Shown: piece after piece, positions 1-5,074 of the stretch
Numbering within the stretch: the stretch's first letter is position 1
Layout: every line of letters starts with the position of its first letter
Source: an uncultured Clostridia bacterium
GTDB taxonomy: Bacteria; Bacillota; Clostridia; Oscillospirales; Acutalibacteraceae
Reading direction: 5' to 3'
DNA length: 5,499 nt
Assembly: GCA_946539105.1 (NCBI GenBank)
Contig: CAMNHG010000097.1
Coordinates: 1-5,499, forward strand
Notes under the pieces: model-generated
What the model was told of the DNA's origin: nothing
Seen by the model: the letters and a program-made list of their open reading frames with translations, nothing else
The model's database searches: none
Program-made: the position numbers and the translations under genes

Positions 1-52
1 GCTTTAAATGTATTGAAAGGTTTTGTGCGCGAAAAAACGCTGTCATTCTGAG
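1..52. repeat. Dispersed intergenic repeat, copy A (CATTCTGAGC type)
   Basis: Bases 20-52 closely match 2236-2270: both share GTTTTGTGCGCGAAAAAA followed by CTGTCATTCTGAGC, with a small difference between the two blocks. The flanking 1-20 also aligns with 2217-2236 at about 15 of 20 positions. The copy has no coding potential and may continue left of the window. After the terminal AGC it joins directly to a different repeat end at 52-77. I recall similar CATTCTGAGC-containing repeats from several bacterial genomes but could not verify this. Confidence 0.75.
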
Positions 53-77
53 CGCGTGCGGAGGAGGGCTTTAAAAA
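52..77. repeat. Remnant end of a GC-rich palindromic element
   Basis: The stretch ending GGAGGAGGGCTTTAAA resembles the outer end of the element at 2492-2561, which ends GGGGGAGGCTTTAAA. It also carries CGCGTGCGG, found in the element at 2317-2373. Only one end is present and the internal second hairpin is missing, so it reads as a truncated copy fused to the repeat at 1-52. Confidence 0.5.
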
Positions 78-113
78 AACAACACAAAGAATAGTAACTT
101 TGTGTTGTTTTTT
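74..113 (-). terminator. Intrinsic terminator, probably bidirectional
   Basis: A perfect 16-bp inverted repeat, AAAAAACAACACAAAG (74-89) and its complement (98-113), encloses an 8-nt loop. It lies just past the stop codon of the dockerin protein gene (121-123). Read on the minus strand, the stem ends in a run of seven T, as an intrinsic terminator should. The A/T-rich ends also give a T run on the plus strand, so it could stop transcription from either side. Confidence 0.85.
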
Positions 114-120
114 CTTTATA

Positions 121-2106
121 TTATAAATATACAGGCTTATAAATAAAGTCTTTTGTTTCCGACTGGTTCTTATGATGCACAATAGCACGATTGCTTTCCG
201 AATAAAACCAATATAAGTCTTGCGCGACTCCGGAAGACTCAAAAGCGAACACATTTACATTCGCATTAGCGATTGTCCAATATTTGTCTGACCCACGTCT
301 TTGTGGCCATAGTGAAATATAATGAGTGAAATCGGTACCATCAAGTTTTTTAAAATAGTCCTTATCATACGGCATTGATTTTGACAAGAAAACAATATTA
401 TAAGACTTTTGGTTATTATCGCAAAAAGCATTTAGGGTTTTCGGAATTTTTAAACCGGCAAAAGCATTTTTCTGGACATTTTTGATTCTTGCAGGAACAA
501 CTATTTTTTCGAAGCTTGAATCATTAAAACATCTTTTTGCGATATTTACAACATCAGGAGCGAAAACATCAGTAAAACTCTTGAGCCCCTTAGATTCTTC
601 AAAAGAACGAATATATGTATAACCCCTTGGGAGTACAACATGCTCAAAAGTTGAACAATAGAAAGCAGAAACATATTCAACAGCCCCGAGAGTTTCTACC
701 TTGTCAACAGCATCAAAGCACCCTGCATTTGGAACAAATAAGTTTTTACAGGTCTTAAAAAAAGGACCCTTAACGGAATATATATTCTTACAGAAAACAA
801 AAACATTGTTTGGTGTACCATTTGTATAGCTTTTTTCAAGCGAAATTTGAGAATAATCTTTGCCCTTAACATATGCAACAGGGTCACCAAATTCAAAACC
901 AAAAATATTTGCCGGGACGTAAATATTTTTTTGTTTTGAATTATTTTTATTTATATCATAACCCAACAAATAAGAAACGGGTTGTTGCGAGTAAATTACG
1001 CCATACCTATCAACAGCATCAGCACACCAGCCGGACACATTCTCGTAAAAATAAGGTCTATTGACAAGCCCGTTAGGGGCAATATAAAACCTATCGGTAA
1101 AATTTATTTTAGAAAAGATACGTCTTATAAGATCCGGATCTGTTTGCAACTCCCTGTCCTTTTCGATCATCTCTTTCGAGATCCACGAGGTATTGGGAGA
1201 TTCAAAGCCGCCGATACCCGCAAACATTTTTTGGAAGAAATGTACGTCCTCAATATTGACGATCCCGTCCTCGTTGACGTCCGCGAGCAAAACCGACTTC
1301 GGCGTGCGCATAGGCGAACCATCGCCCATAGCACCTGCCAGATATTCCTTGATACAGTTGAGGTCTCTGCCGTCATGGAAGCCGTCCTGAGTAACGTCAA
1401 GCAAAGCGTTGTAGTAGATGTCAAACTGATTGATCAGCGCGTAAACATCGTCAACACCGACCTCGCCGTTTCCGTCAAAATCGGCGTGGGCAAGATCGAG
1501 ATCCATTTCTTCGGTGTAATTCGCGATGATGTAATTTTTTGCCTCAATATTTGTCGCGTCGCTCAGATCGTTTTTGATCTCCTCGTAATTAAAATATTTG
1601 AAGAATGAAATAATATCGTTTTCGTCCAGTTTACCGTTGCGGTCAACATCGCCCGCCGTGACCTGCTTAAGGTCAAAATCCGCAAGCATTCTTTGGAGAG
1701 TTGTAACGTCGGATACACTGATGATACCGTCCATATTGATCTCGGCGGTTTCGGCAAGCTTTTCTTCGGGGATAGAAATCATCTGCGCGACTGCCTTTTG
1801 CAGCTCTGTGGCGTCGTCAACGTTAACGCTGCTGTCGCTGTTTACGTCGCACCAAAGCGAAACGCCGGTGTTTTCAACCGTGCGGGTCTCGGCTTCCTCG
1901 CGCAGTACCCACTGCTCCTCTTGGCGCGCCCAAAAGTTATCGCTCACTTCAAGCGTGCCGGGCACTGTAGGCTGATAATCTTCCTTGAAAATTATGTCGA
2001 CTTCGCGGTACATTGAATTACTCTGCGCCGAAACCGACAAAGACGCTAAAGTGCCAAGCAAAGCGCATACAAGCACAAGGCTCAAAAGCTTTTTGATGTT
2101 TTTCAT
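121..2106 (-). CDS. Secreted dockerin-repeat protein with BspA-like C-terminal region
   Basis: This 661-residue protein starts at the ATG at 2106-2104, behind a strong GGAGGAGA ribosome site (2118-2111). Residues 1-27 form a signal peptide (KK, hydrophobic core, probable signal peptidase I site SVSA|Q). Six dockerin-type calcium-binding loops follow, starting near residues 87, 122, 153, 209, 237 and 276. Examples are DVNEDGIVNIED and DFDGNGEVGVDD, and each is followed by an amphipathic helix. They pair into three dockerin-like modules. Residues about 440-552 contain degenerate BspA-like leucine-rich repeats (such as FEKIVVPARIKNVQKNAFAG). The last 110 residues are unrecognised. Dockerins normally bind cohesins on cellulosome scaffolds or surface proteins, usually as one C-terminal pair, so an N-terminal set of three is unusual. 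No catalytic domain, LPxTG anchor or transmembrane segment is visible after the signal. A role in adhesion or scaffolding is inference. Codons for residues past about 305 are much richer in A/T than those before. Confidence 0.9.
   Translation of the reverse strand: MKNIKKLLSLVLVCALLGTLASLSVSAQSNSMYREVDIIFKEDYQPTVPGTLEVSDNFWARQEEQWVLREEAETRTVENTGVSLWCDVNSDSSVNVDDATELQKAVAQMISIPEEKLAETAEINMDGIISVSDVTTLQRMLADFDLKQVTAGDVDRNGKLDENDIISFFKYFNYEEIKNDLSDATNIEAKNYIIANYTEEMDLDLAHADFDGNGEVGVDDVYALINQFDIYYNALLDVTQDGFHDGRDLNCIKEYLAGAMGDGSPMRTPKSVLLADVNEDGIVNIEDVHFFQKMFAGIGGFESPNTSWISKEMIEKDRELQTDPDLIRRIFSKINFTDRFYIAPNGLVNRPYFYENVSGWCADAVDRYGVIYSQQPVSYLLGYDINKNNSKQKNIYVPANIFGFEFGDPVAYVKGKDYSQISLEKSYTNGTPNNVFVFCKNIYSVKGPFFKTCKNLFVPNAGCFDAVDKVETLGAVEYVSAFYCSTFEHVVLPRGYTYIRSFEESKGLKSFTDVFAPDVVNIAKRCFNDSSFEKIVVPARIKNVQKNAFAGLKIPKTLNAFCDNNQKSYNIVFLSKSMPYDKDYFKKLDGTDFTHYISLWPQRRGSDKYWTIANANVNVFAFESSGVAQDLYWFYSESNRAIVHHKNQSETKDFIYKPVYL
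1216..1848 (-). other. Region encoding six dockerin-type calcium-binding repeats
   Basis: Residues 87-297 of the dockerin protein. The calcium-loop positions 1, 3, 5 and 12 read D/N/D/D (87), E/N/D/D (122), D/D/N/D (153), D/D/N/D (209), D/T/D/D (237) and D/N/D/D (276). The second loop begins with Glu instead of Asp, and the fifth has Thr at position 3, so these two may bind calcium less well. Linkers between loops range from about 16 to 44 residues, longer than in compact classical dockerins, which leaves open a non-cellulosomal EF-hand role. Confidence 0.8.
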
Positions 2107-2110
2107 ATTC

Positions 2111-2118
2111 TCTCCTCC
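2111..2118 (-). promoter_or_regulatory. Ribosome binding site of the dockerin protein gene
   Basis: GGAGGAGA on the minus strand, 4 nt before the ATG (about 5 from the GGAGGAG core). It is a near-perfect Shine-Dalgarno match and fixes the start at 2106. Confidence 0.85.
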
Positions 2119-2146
2119 AAATGTTTTATTGCTGTTGTTATTGATA

Positions 2147-2175
2147 ATTTTACCATATTGTCAATGGTATTGCAA
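2147..2175 (-). promoter_or_regulatory. Sigma-A-type promoter of the dockerin protein gene
   Basis: On the minus strand, -35 TTGCAA (2175-2170), a 17-nt spacer and -10 TAAAAT (2152-2147) preceded by TGG, an extended -10. Transcription would start near 2140, giving a leader of roughly 34 nt. The spacer contains the inverted repeat TACCAT-N7-ATGGTA. A nearby TTGACA has no good -10 at the right distance. Confidence 0.65.
2151..2169. promoter_or_regulatory. Candidate operator between -35 and -10 of the dockerin promoter
   Basis: TACCAT (2151-2156) and ATGGTA (2164-2169) form a perfect 6-bp inverted repeat with a 7-nt spacer. It fills the promoter spacer almost exactly, where a dimeric repressor would block RNA polymerase. 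No regulator gene is in the window, so the protein that would bind is unknown. Confidence 0.4.
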
Positions 2176-2210
2176 TAGCGCAGGAAGAATTTGAAAGGGG
2201 ATTTTTTGAT

Positions 2211-2226
2211 TTGCGCGATTTAAAGG
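2211..2226. repeat. Short direct repeat, first copy
   Basis: TTGCGCGATTTAAAGG matches TTGCGCAGTTTAAAGG at 2309-2324 in 14 of 16 positions, in the same orientation. The two copies bracket the CATTCTGAGC-type repeat, as if marking its boundaries. Whether they are a target duplication or part of the repeat itself cannot be decided from one locus. Confidence 0.55.
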
Positions 2227-2290
2227 AGTGGAAAAGTTTTGTGCGCGAAAAAAGCACTGTCATTCTGAGCTTTAGCGGAGAATCTCACGG
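2217..2290. repeat. Dispersed intergenic repeat, copy B (CATTCTGAGC type)
   Basis: This copy is in the same orientation as the one at 1-52 and shares the GTTTTGTGCGCGAAAAAA and CTGTCATTCTGAGC blocks. It continues with TTTAGCGGAGAATCTCACGG, which copy A lacks. Copies A and B therefore flank the dockerin gene as direct repeats about 2.2 kb apart. Confidence 0.75.
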
Positions 2291-2308
2291 ATAAAGCACA
2301 ATTTTCCT

Positions 2309-2324
2309 TTGCGCAGTTTAAAGG
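2309..2324. repeat. Short direct repeat, second copy
   Basis: TTGCGCAGTTTAAAGG is the partner of 2211-2226. Its TTTAAAGG end is also the outer end of the GC-rich palindromic element starting at 2317, so the two repeat families abut or overlap here. Confidence 0.55.
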
Positions 2325-2373
2325 CTCCACCGCGTGCGGGGGAGCTGTCGCGTCAGCGACTGAGGGGGCTGCA
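2317..2373. repeat. GC-rich double-hairpin element, forward copy
   Basis: The element begins TTTAAAGGCTCC. Its first hairpin pairs 2324-2332 with 2337-2345 (9 positions, one A-G mismatch, loop CGTG). The second is GTCGC (2347-2351) with GCGAC (2356-2360) around loop GTCA, then TGAGGGGGCTGCA. The order matches the copy at 2492-2561, which lies in the opposite orientation. It has no coding potential and behaves like a REP- or MITE-type dispersed palindrome. Confidence 0.7.
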
Positions 2374-2424
2374 CTTCCTTAACCGCTCCGTAATAAACCG
2401 AAACGCATACATTTAATTTACAAC

Positions 2425-2454
2425 GTAGGGGCGGACCCGTGTGTCCGCCCCTAC
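2425..2454. repeat. Perfect 12-bp hairpin (GTAGGGGCGGAC)
   Basis: GTAGGGGCGGAC (2425-2436) pairs perfectly with GTCCGCCCCTAC (2443-2454) across a 6-nt loop. There is no T run directly after either arm, so it is not a standard terminator. It sits between the two inverted GC-rich elements. I recall similar GTAGGGGC palindromes in clostridial intergenic DNA, but this is unverified. Confidence 0.7.
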
Positions 2455-2458
2455 AATT

Positions 2459-2485
2459 ATTCATTATTCATAATTCATTATTCAT
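2459..2485. repeat. AT-rich 13-nt tandem direct repeat
   Basis: ATTCATTATTCAT occurs at 2459-2471 and again, perfectly, at 2473-2485, one base apart (period 14). ATTCATT subunits extend slightly beyond both ends. It lies between the 12-bp hairpin and the reverse copy of the GC-rich element. Confidence 0.75.
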
Positions 2486-2491
2486 TACTAC

Positions 2492-2561
2492 TGTCTGCCC
2501 CCTCCGTCATTTTGCAAGGCAAAATGCCACCTCCCCCGTTCATAACGGGGGAGGCTTTAAA
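2492..2561. repeat. GC-rich double-hairpin element, reverse copy
   Basis: This is the inverted partner of 2317-2373. CATTTTGC (2508-2515) pairs with GCAAAATG (2519-2526), loop AAG. CCTCCCCCGTT (2530-2540) pairs perfectly over 11 bp with AACGGGGGAGG (2544-2554), loop CAT. The outer end GGAGGCTTTAAA is an 11-of-12 inverted match to the start of the forward copy. The strong hairpin lies 8 nt beyond the stop codon of the lipase-like gene, where it could protect the 3' end of the operon mRNA. It lacks the T run needed for a classical terminator. Confidence 0.7.
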
Positions 2562-2562
2562 A

Positions 2563-3474
2563 TCATTTTATAAAATTCAAAATCTCGGCGATAACGTTGT
2601 CGCGGCTTTTGTCGTTTAGTATTTCGTGCCTGCAGCCGCCGTACAGAACAAATTTAATATCCGCGCCGTTTGCTTTCAGCTTATCGTGAACCGCCTTCGG
2701 ACCTCTGCCGTAATCTCCGACAGGGTCTTCCGCGCCTGAGACGAGCAGAATCGGCTTTTTGGTAACGCAGGAACTAAACCACCTTTTTGAGTTGCTCTCC
2801 TTGTTGAGCATTACCAGGTCGTTCATTGCCGACACTGTAAAGCGGAAGTTGCAGTATTTGTCGGCGGCAAAGCTGTTGCGTACATCTTCGTAGTTGCTCA
2901 GCCAGCCGTATGTGCCGTCGCCCTCAAAGCGTTTGTTGTATGTGCCGAAGGCGAGGTTTTGCAGGAAGTTCGAGATATACCTGCCGCCCTTTACTTTTTT
3001 GATAACCGCGATTGCCGCAAGTCCGGGGTTTGTTGCGGGATTCGGACCGCCTGTGCCCATAATAATCAGCTTGTCGTGCATATTGAACTTCTCGGCGGCA
3101 AGCCTTACGATAAACGAGCCCATGCTGTGACCCATCAGGATATACGGCAAATCGCTGCCGTACTCGCTTTTTACTGCGTTGGCGAACACGGCTACGTCGT
3201 CTACCAACAGCTTCCAGCCGTCCTTGTCCGCGATATAACCAAGCTCCGAATCATCAGCAGCGGTTTTGCCGTGGCCGAGGTGGTCGTAGCCGAAAACTAT
3301 GTAGCCCTGATTCGCGATTTCGAGCATAAACTCGTGATATCGTCCGGTGTACTCGCACATTCCGTGAACCAGCTGAAAAAGTCCCTTGACCTCGCCCTCG
3401 GGCATATAAACACAGCCGTTTAGCATATGAATTTGATCTGTCGATAAAACGCTTTTTTTGATAATCTGTACCAT
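2563..3474 (-). CDS. Monoacylglycerol-lipase-like alpha/beta hydrolase
   Basis: This 303-residue protein belongs to the alpha/beta hydrolase fold (Hydrolase_4, monoacylglycerol lipase / lysophospholipase group). Visible are the oxyanion-hole HG at 37-38 (LVHGMCEY), the GYDHLGHGK segment at 62-70, the nucleophile elbow GHSMGS with Ser117, the acid Asp250 (SGAEDPVGDYG) and the catalytic His283 (GGCRHEILND). The triad is therefore complete and the length normal. There is no signal peptide or membrane segment, so it should act in the cytosol, hydrolysing monoacylglycerols or lysophospholipids. The exact substrate cannot be read from sequence. Its ATG follows GGGAG by 7 nt, only 12 nt after the glpK stop, so the two genes should be co-transcribed. 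Pairing with glycerol kinase supports glycerol release as its role, which is inference. Confidence 0.88.
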   Translation of the reverse strand: MVQIIKKSVLSTDQIHMLNGCVYMPEGEVKGLFQLVHGMCEYTGRYHEFMLEIANQGYIVFGYDHLGHGKTAADDSELGYIADKDGWKLLVDDVAVFANAVKSEYGSDLPYILMGHSMGSFIVRLAAEKFNMHDKLIIMGTGGPNPATNPGLAAIAVIKKVKGGRYISNFLQNLAFGTYNKRFEGDGTYGWLSNYEDVRNSFAADKYCNFRFTVSAMNDLVMLNKESNSKRWFSSCVTKKPILLVSGAEDPVGDYGRGPKAVHDKLKANGADIKFVLYGGCRHEILNDKSRDNVIAEILNFIK

Positions 3475-3481
3475 AATAAAT

Positions 3482-3486
3482 CTCCC
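3482..3486 (-). promoter_or_regulatory. Ribosome binding site of the lipase-like gene
   Basis: GGGAG on the minus strand lies in the 12-nt gap between the glpK stop (3489-3487) and the lipase ATG (3474), 7 nt before the start. There is no room for a separate promoter, which supports a single operon. Confidence 0.75.
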
Positions 3487-4971
3487 TTATATGCTGACCT
3501 GAGCCGCTTTTACAGCCTTGTGCCAGCCGCTTAAAAGCTCGTCGCGCTTCGCGCTGTCCATTGACGGCTTAAAGCTGATTCCGCCCTTGCAAAGCGACAA
3601 AAGCTCTGATTTGTCCTTGAAAAATCCAACCGCGAGCCCTGCCAAAAACGCCGCGCCTGCCGCGGTTGCCTCGCCGTTTGACGGGCGGAAAACAACCGTA
3701 TCCGAGATGTCGGCTTGAAACTGCATTAAAAAGTTGTTCGAAGCCGCTCCGCCGTCAACCCTTAGGGTCTCGATTTTGCTTTCGCTGTCCGCCATCATTG
3801 CCTCGAGCAAGTCCTGGGTTTGGTACGCGATAGATTCGAGCGAAGCCCTTATAATGTGTTCAATTCCGGTGCCTCGCGTAAGTCCGGTGATTGTGCCGCG
3901 GGCGTTCATATCCCAGTACGGAGCACCCAGTCCGGCGAACGCCGGTACTACATAAACACCGCCGCTGTCCGCGACCTTGCAGGCAAAGTACTCGCTGTCG
4001 CGCGATTCGCGGATAAGCCCAAGCTCGTCGCGAAGCCACTGGATAACCGCTCCGCCGACAAACACGCTGCCCTCAAGCGCGTATTCGCGCGGCTCGCCCT
4101 TTGCTGTTGCGGCTGCGGTAGTGATAAGTCCGTGGCGGCTGTGAACCGGGGTTTGTCCGGTGTGCTCAAGCAAAAAGCAGCCGGTACCGTAGGTGGTTTT
4201 TGCGTCGCCGGGGTTAAAGCAGCCCTGACCGAACAACGCCGCCTGCTGGTCGCCCGCGATACCGCAAATCGGAATCTGCGCTCCCATTACGTTCGCGTAG
4301 CCGTAAATTTCGCTGCTGCTCTTAATCTCGGGCAGAATTTGGCGCGGAATATTCAAAAGCTCCAAAAGCGAATCGTCCCAGTCGCCGGTTTTAAGCGAGC
4401 AGAGCATTGTGCGCGAGGCGTTTGTGGTGTCGGTTATGTGAGCTTTGCCGTCGGTCAGCTTCCACAGCAGCCAGGTGTCGATTGTGCCGAACAGCAGCTC
4501 TCCGTTTTTCGCGCGTTTGCGGTCGGGGTCGTATTTATCCAAAATCCATTTCAGCTTAGTACCGCTGAAGTACGCGTCGGGGCGCAGTCCGGTGACTTCC
4601 TTAATGAAGTCCTCTTTGCCGTCTTTAATGAGCTGTTCGCACATTTCCGCGGTTCGGCGGCACTGCCAGACAATCGCGTTGCAAACCGGTCTGCCCGAGC
4701 TTTTCTCCCACACAACGGTGGTTTCGCGCTGGTTGGTAATGCCGATTCCGGCGATTTCCTCGGGGTTGATTCCGCTTTTTGCCACACATTCTGTCATAGC
4801 GGCGTACTGGTTTGCATATATCTCCATTGGGTCGTGCTCTACCCAGCCCGGCTGAGGATAAATCTGGGTAAATTCATGCTGTGCCGTGCAGACGATGTTT
4901 GCTTTTTTGTCAAACAAAATCGCCCTTACGCTTGTTGTTCCCTCGTCAAGAGCGATAACATAATTTTTCAT
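3487..4971 (-). CDS. glpK: Glycerol kinase
   Basis: Glycerol kinase (FGGY family) uses ATP to phosphorylate glycerol to sn-glycerol-3-phosphate in the cytosol. The 494 residues match the usual length of about 500. Motifs in order: phosphate-binding DEGTTSVRAILFD (9-21), GWVEHDP (42-48), substrate-binding ITNQRETT (78-85, Arg82 and Glu83), FGGY signature YFSGTKLKWILDK (134-146), catalytic GDQQAALFGQ with Asp241, YGTGCFLL (261-268) and the C-terminal ATP-site DGGAASNNFLMQFQADI (406-422). The start is fixed by GAGGTGG just upstream. It is the first gene of an operon with a lipase-like hydrolase. No glpF or glpD is in the window. Around residues 218-241 (SSEIYGYANVMGAQIPI) the histidine that HPr phosphorylates in Enterococcus and Bacillus enzymes appears replaced by Asn227, so that regulation is probably absent. 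Confidence 0.97.
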   Translation of the reverse strand: MKNYVIALDEGTTSVRAILFDKKANIVCTAQHEFTQIYPQPGWVEHDPMEIYANQYAAMTECVAKSGINPEEIAGIGITNQRETTVVWEKSSGRPVCNAIVWQCRRTAEMCEQLIKDGKEDFIKEVTGLRPDAYFSGTKLKWILDKYDPDRKRAKNGELLFGTIDTWLLWKLTDGKAHITDTTNASRTMLCSLKTGDWDDSLLELLNIPRQILPEIKSSSEIYGYANVMGAQIPICGIAGDQQAALFGQGCFNPGDAKTTYGTGCFLLEHTGQTPVHSRHGLITTAAATAKGEPREYALEGSVFVGGAVIQWLRDELGLIRESRDSEYFACKVADSGGVYVVPAFAGLGAPYWDMNARGTITGLTRGTGIEHIIRASLESIAYQTQDLLEAMMADSESKIETLRVDGGAASNNFLMQFQADISDTVVFRPSNGEATAAGAAFLAGLAVGFFKDKSELLSLCKGGISFKPSMDSAKRDELLSGWHKAVKAAQVSI

Positions 4972-4974
4972 AAT

Positions 4975-4981
4975 CCACCTC
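4975..4981 (-). promoter_or_regulatory. Ribosome binding site of glpK
   Basis: GAGGTGG on the minus strand, 3 nt before the ATG at 4971 (about 5 from the AGGTG core). It supports the chosen start, which also gives the standard MKNYVIALDEGTTS beginning of glycerol kinases. Confidence 0.75.
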
Positions 4982-5001
4982 GCGTATGGTTTTATATTTT
5001 A

Positions 5002-5030
5002 ATTATATAACTATATTGGGACGTTGTAAA
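5002..5030 (-). promoter_or_regulatory. Sigma-A-type promoter of the glpK operon
   Basis: On the minus strand, -35 TTTACA (5030-5025), a 17-nt spacer and a perfect -10 TATAAT (5007-5002). Transcription would start near 4995, leaving a leader of about 24 nt. The -35 overlaps a cre-like sequence at 5024-5038 and a small inverted repeat CGTT-GTA-AACG roughly over 5022-5032. Confidence 0.75.
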
Positions 5031-5038
5031 CGAAATTA
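5024..5038. promoter_or_regulatory. cre-like site over the glpK -35 box
   Basis: TTGTAAACGAAATTA fits the Bacillus cre consensus WTGNAANCGNWNNCW at all fixed positions but one (the C near the end is T). It covers the glpK -35, where CcpA would repress. Glycerol kinase genes are classical catabolite-repressed targets in Firmicutes. The consensus is loose, so a chance match is possible. Confidence 0.35.
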
Positions 5039-5074
5039 AATATTTTTTCGTAAAATTTTCAAATCTCATAATAC

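Larger units (their letters stand above)
2107..2562. other. 456-base gene-free region rich in repeats
   Basis: I see no credible gene here. The right-hand end as written (2107-2175) holds the ribosome site and promoter of the dockerin gene. The rest is a patchwork: a dispersed repeat (2217-2290), two inverted GC-rich double-hairpin elements (2317-2373 and 2492-2561), a perfect hairpin (2425-2454) and an AT-rich tandem repeat (2459-2485). It separates the start of the dockerin gene from the end of the glpK operon. All three genes point the same way, so transcripts leaving the operon would cross these hairpins. Confidence 0.8.

Noticed and set aside
982..1608. Plus-strand open frame (208 codons) opposite the dockerin gene
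   Set aside because: Antisense to the dockerin repeats, with no ribosome site or domain that I can see; a mirror of the repeated Asp/Asn codons.
121..2106. Frameshift or assembly chimera as the cause of the composition change
   Set aside because: The frame is open throughout, with the shift at a domain boundary and plausible protein on both sides; a chimera cannot be fully excluded without read data.
2159..2164. Minus-strand TTGACA as the -35 of the dockerin gene
   Set aside because: A perfect -35 match, but no acceptable -10 at 16-18 nt; TTGCAA with TAAAAT at 17 nt is a better pair.
2530..2554. Strong hairpin after the lipase-like gene as an intrinsic terminator
   Set aside because: It has an 11-bp GC-rich stem but no T run after it on the minus strand, and it is part of a dispersed repeat. 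A role in mRNA stability is still possible.
2317..2561. CRISPR array or insertion sequence in the repeat-rich gap
   Set aside because: There are no regularly spaced identical repeats with unique spacers, and no transposase frame within or beside it.
2959..3423. Plus-strand open frame (154 codons) opposite the lipase-like gene
   Set aside because: Antisense to a gene with a complete catalytic triad and good ribosome site; no supporting signals of its own.
3820..5010. Long plus-strand open frame (396 codons) opposite glpK
   Set aside because: It lies antisense to a clear glycerol kinase, shows no recognisable domain, and is explained by codon bias of the true gene.
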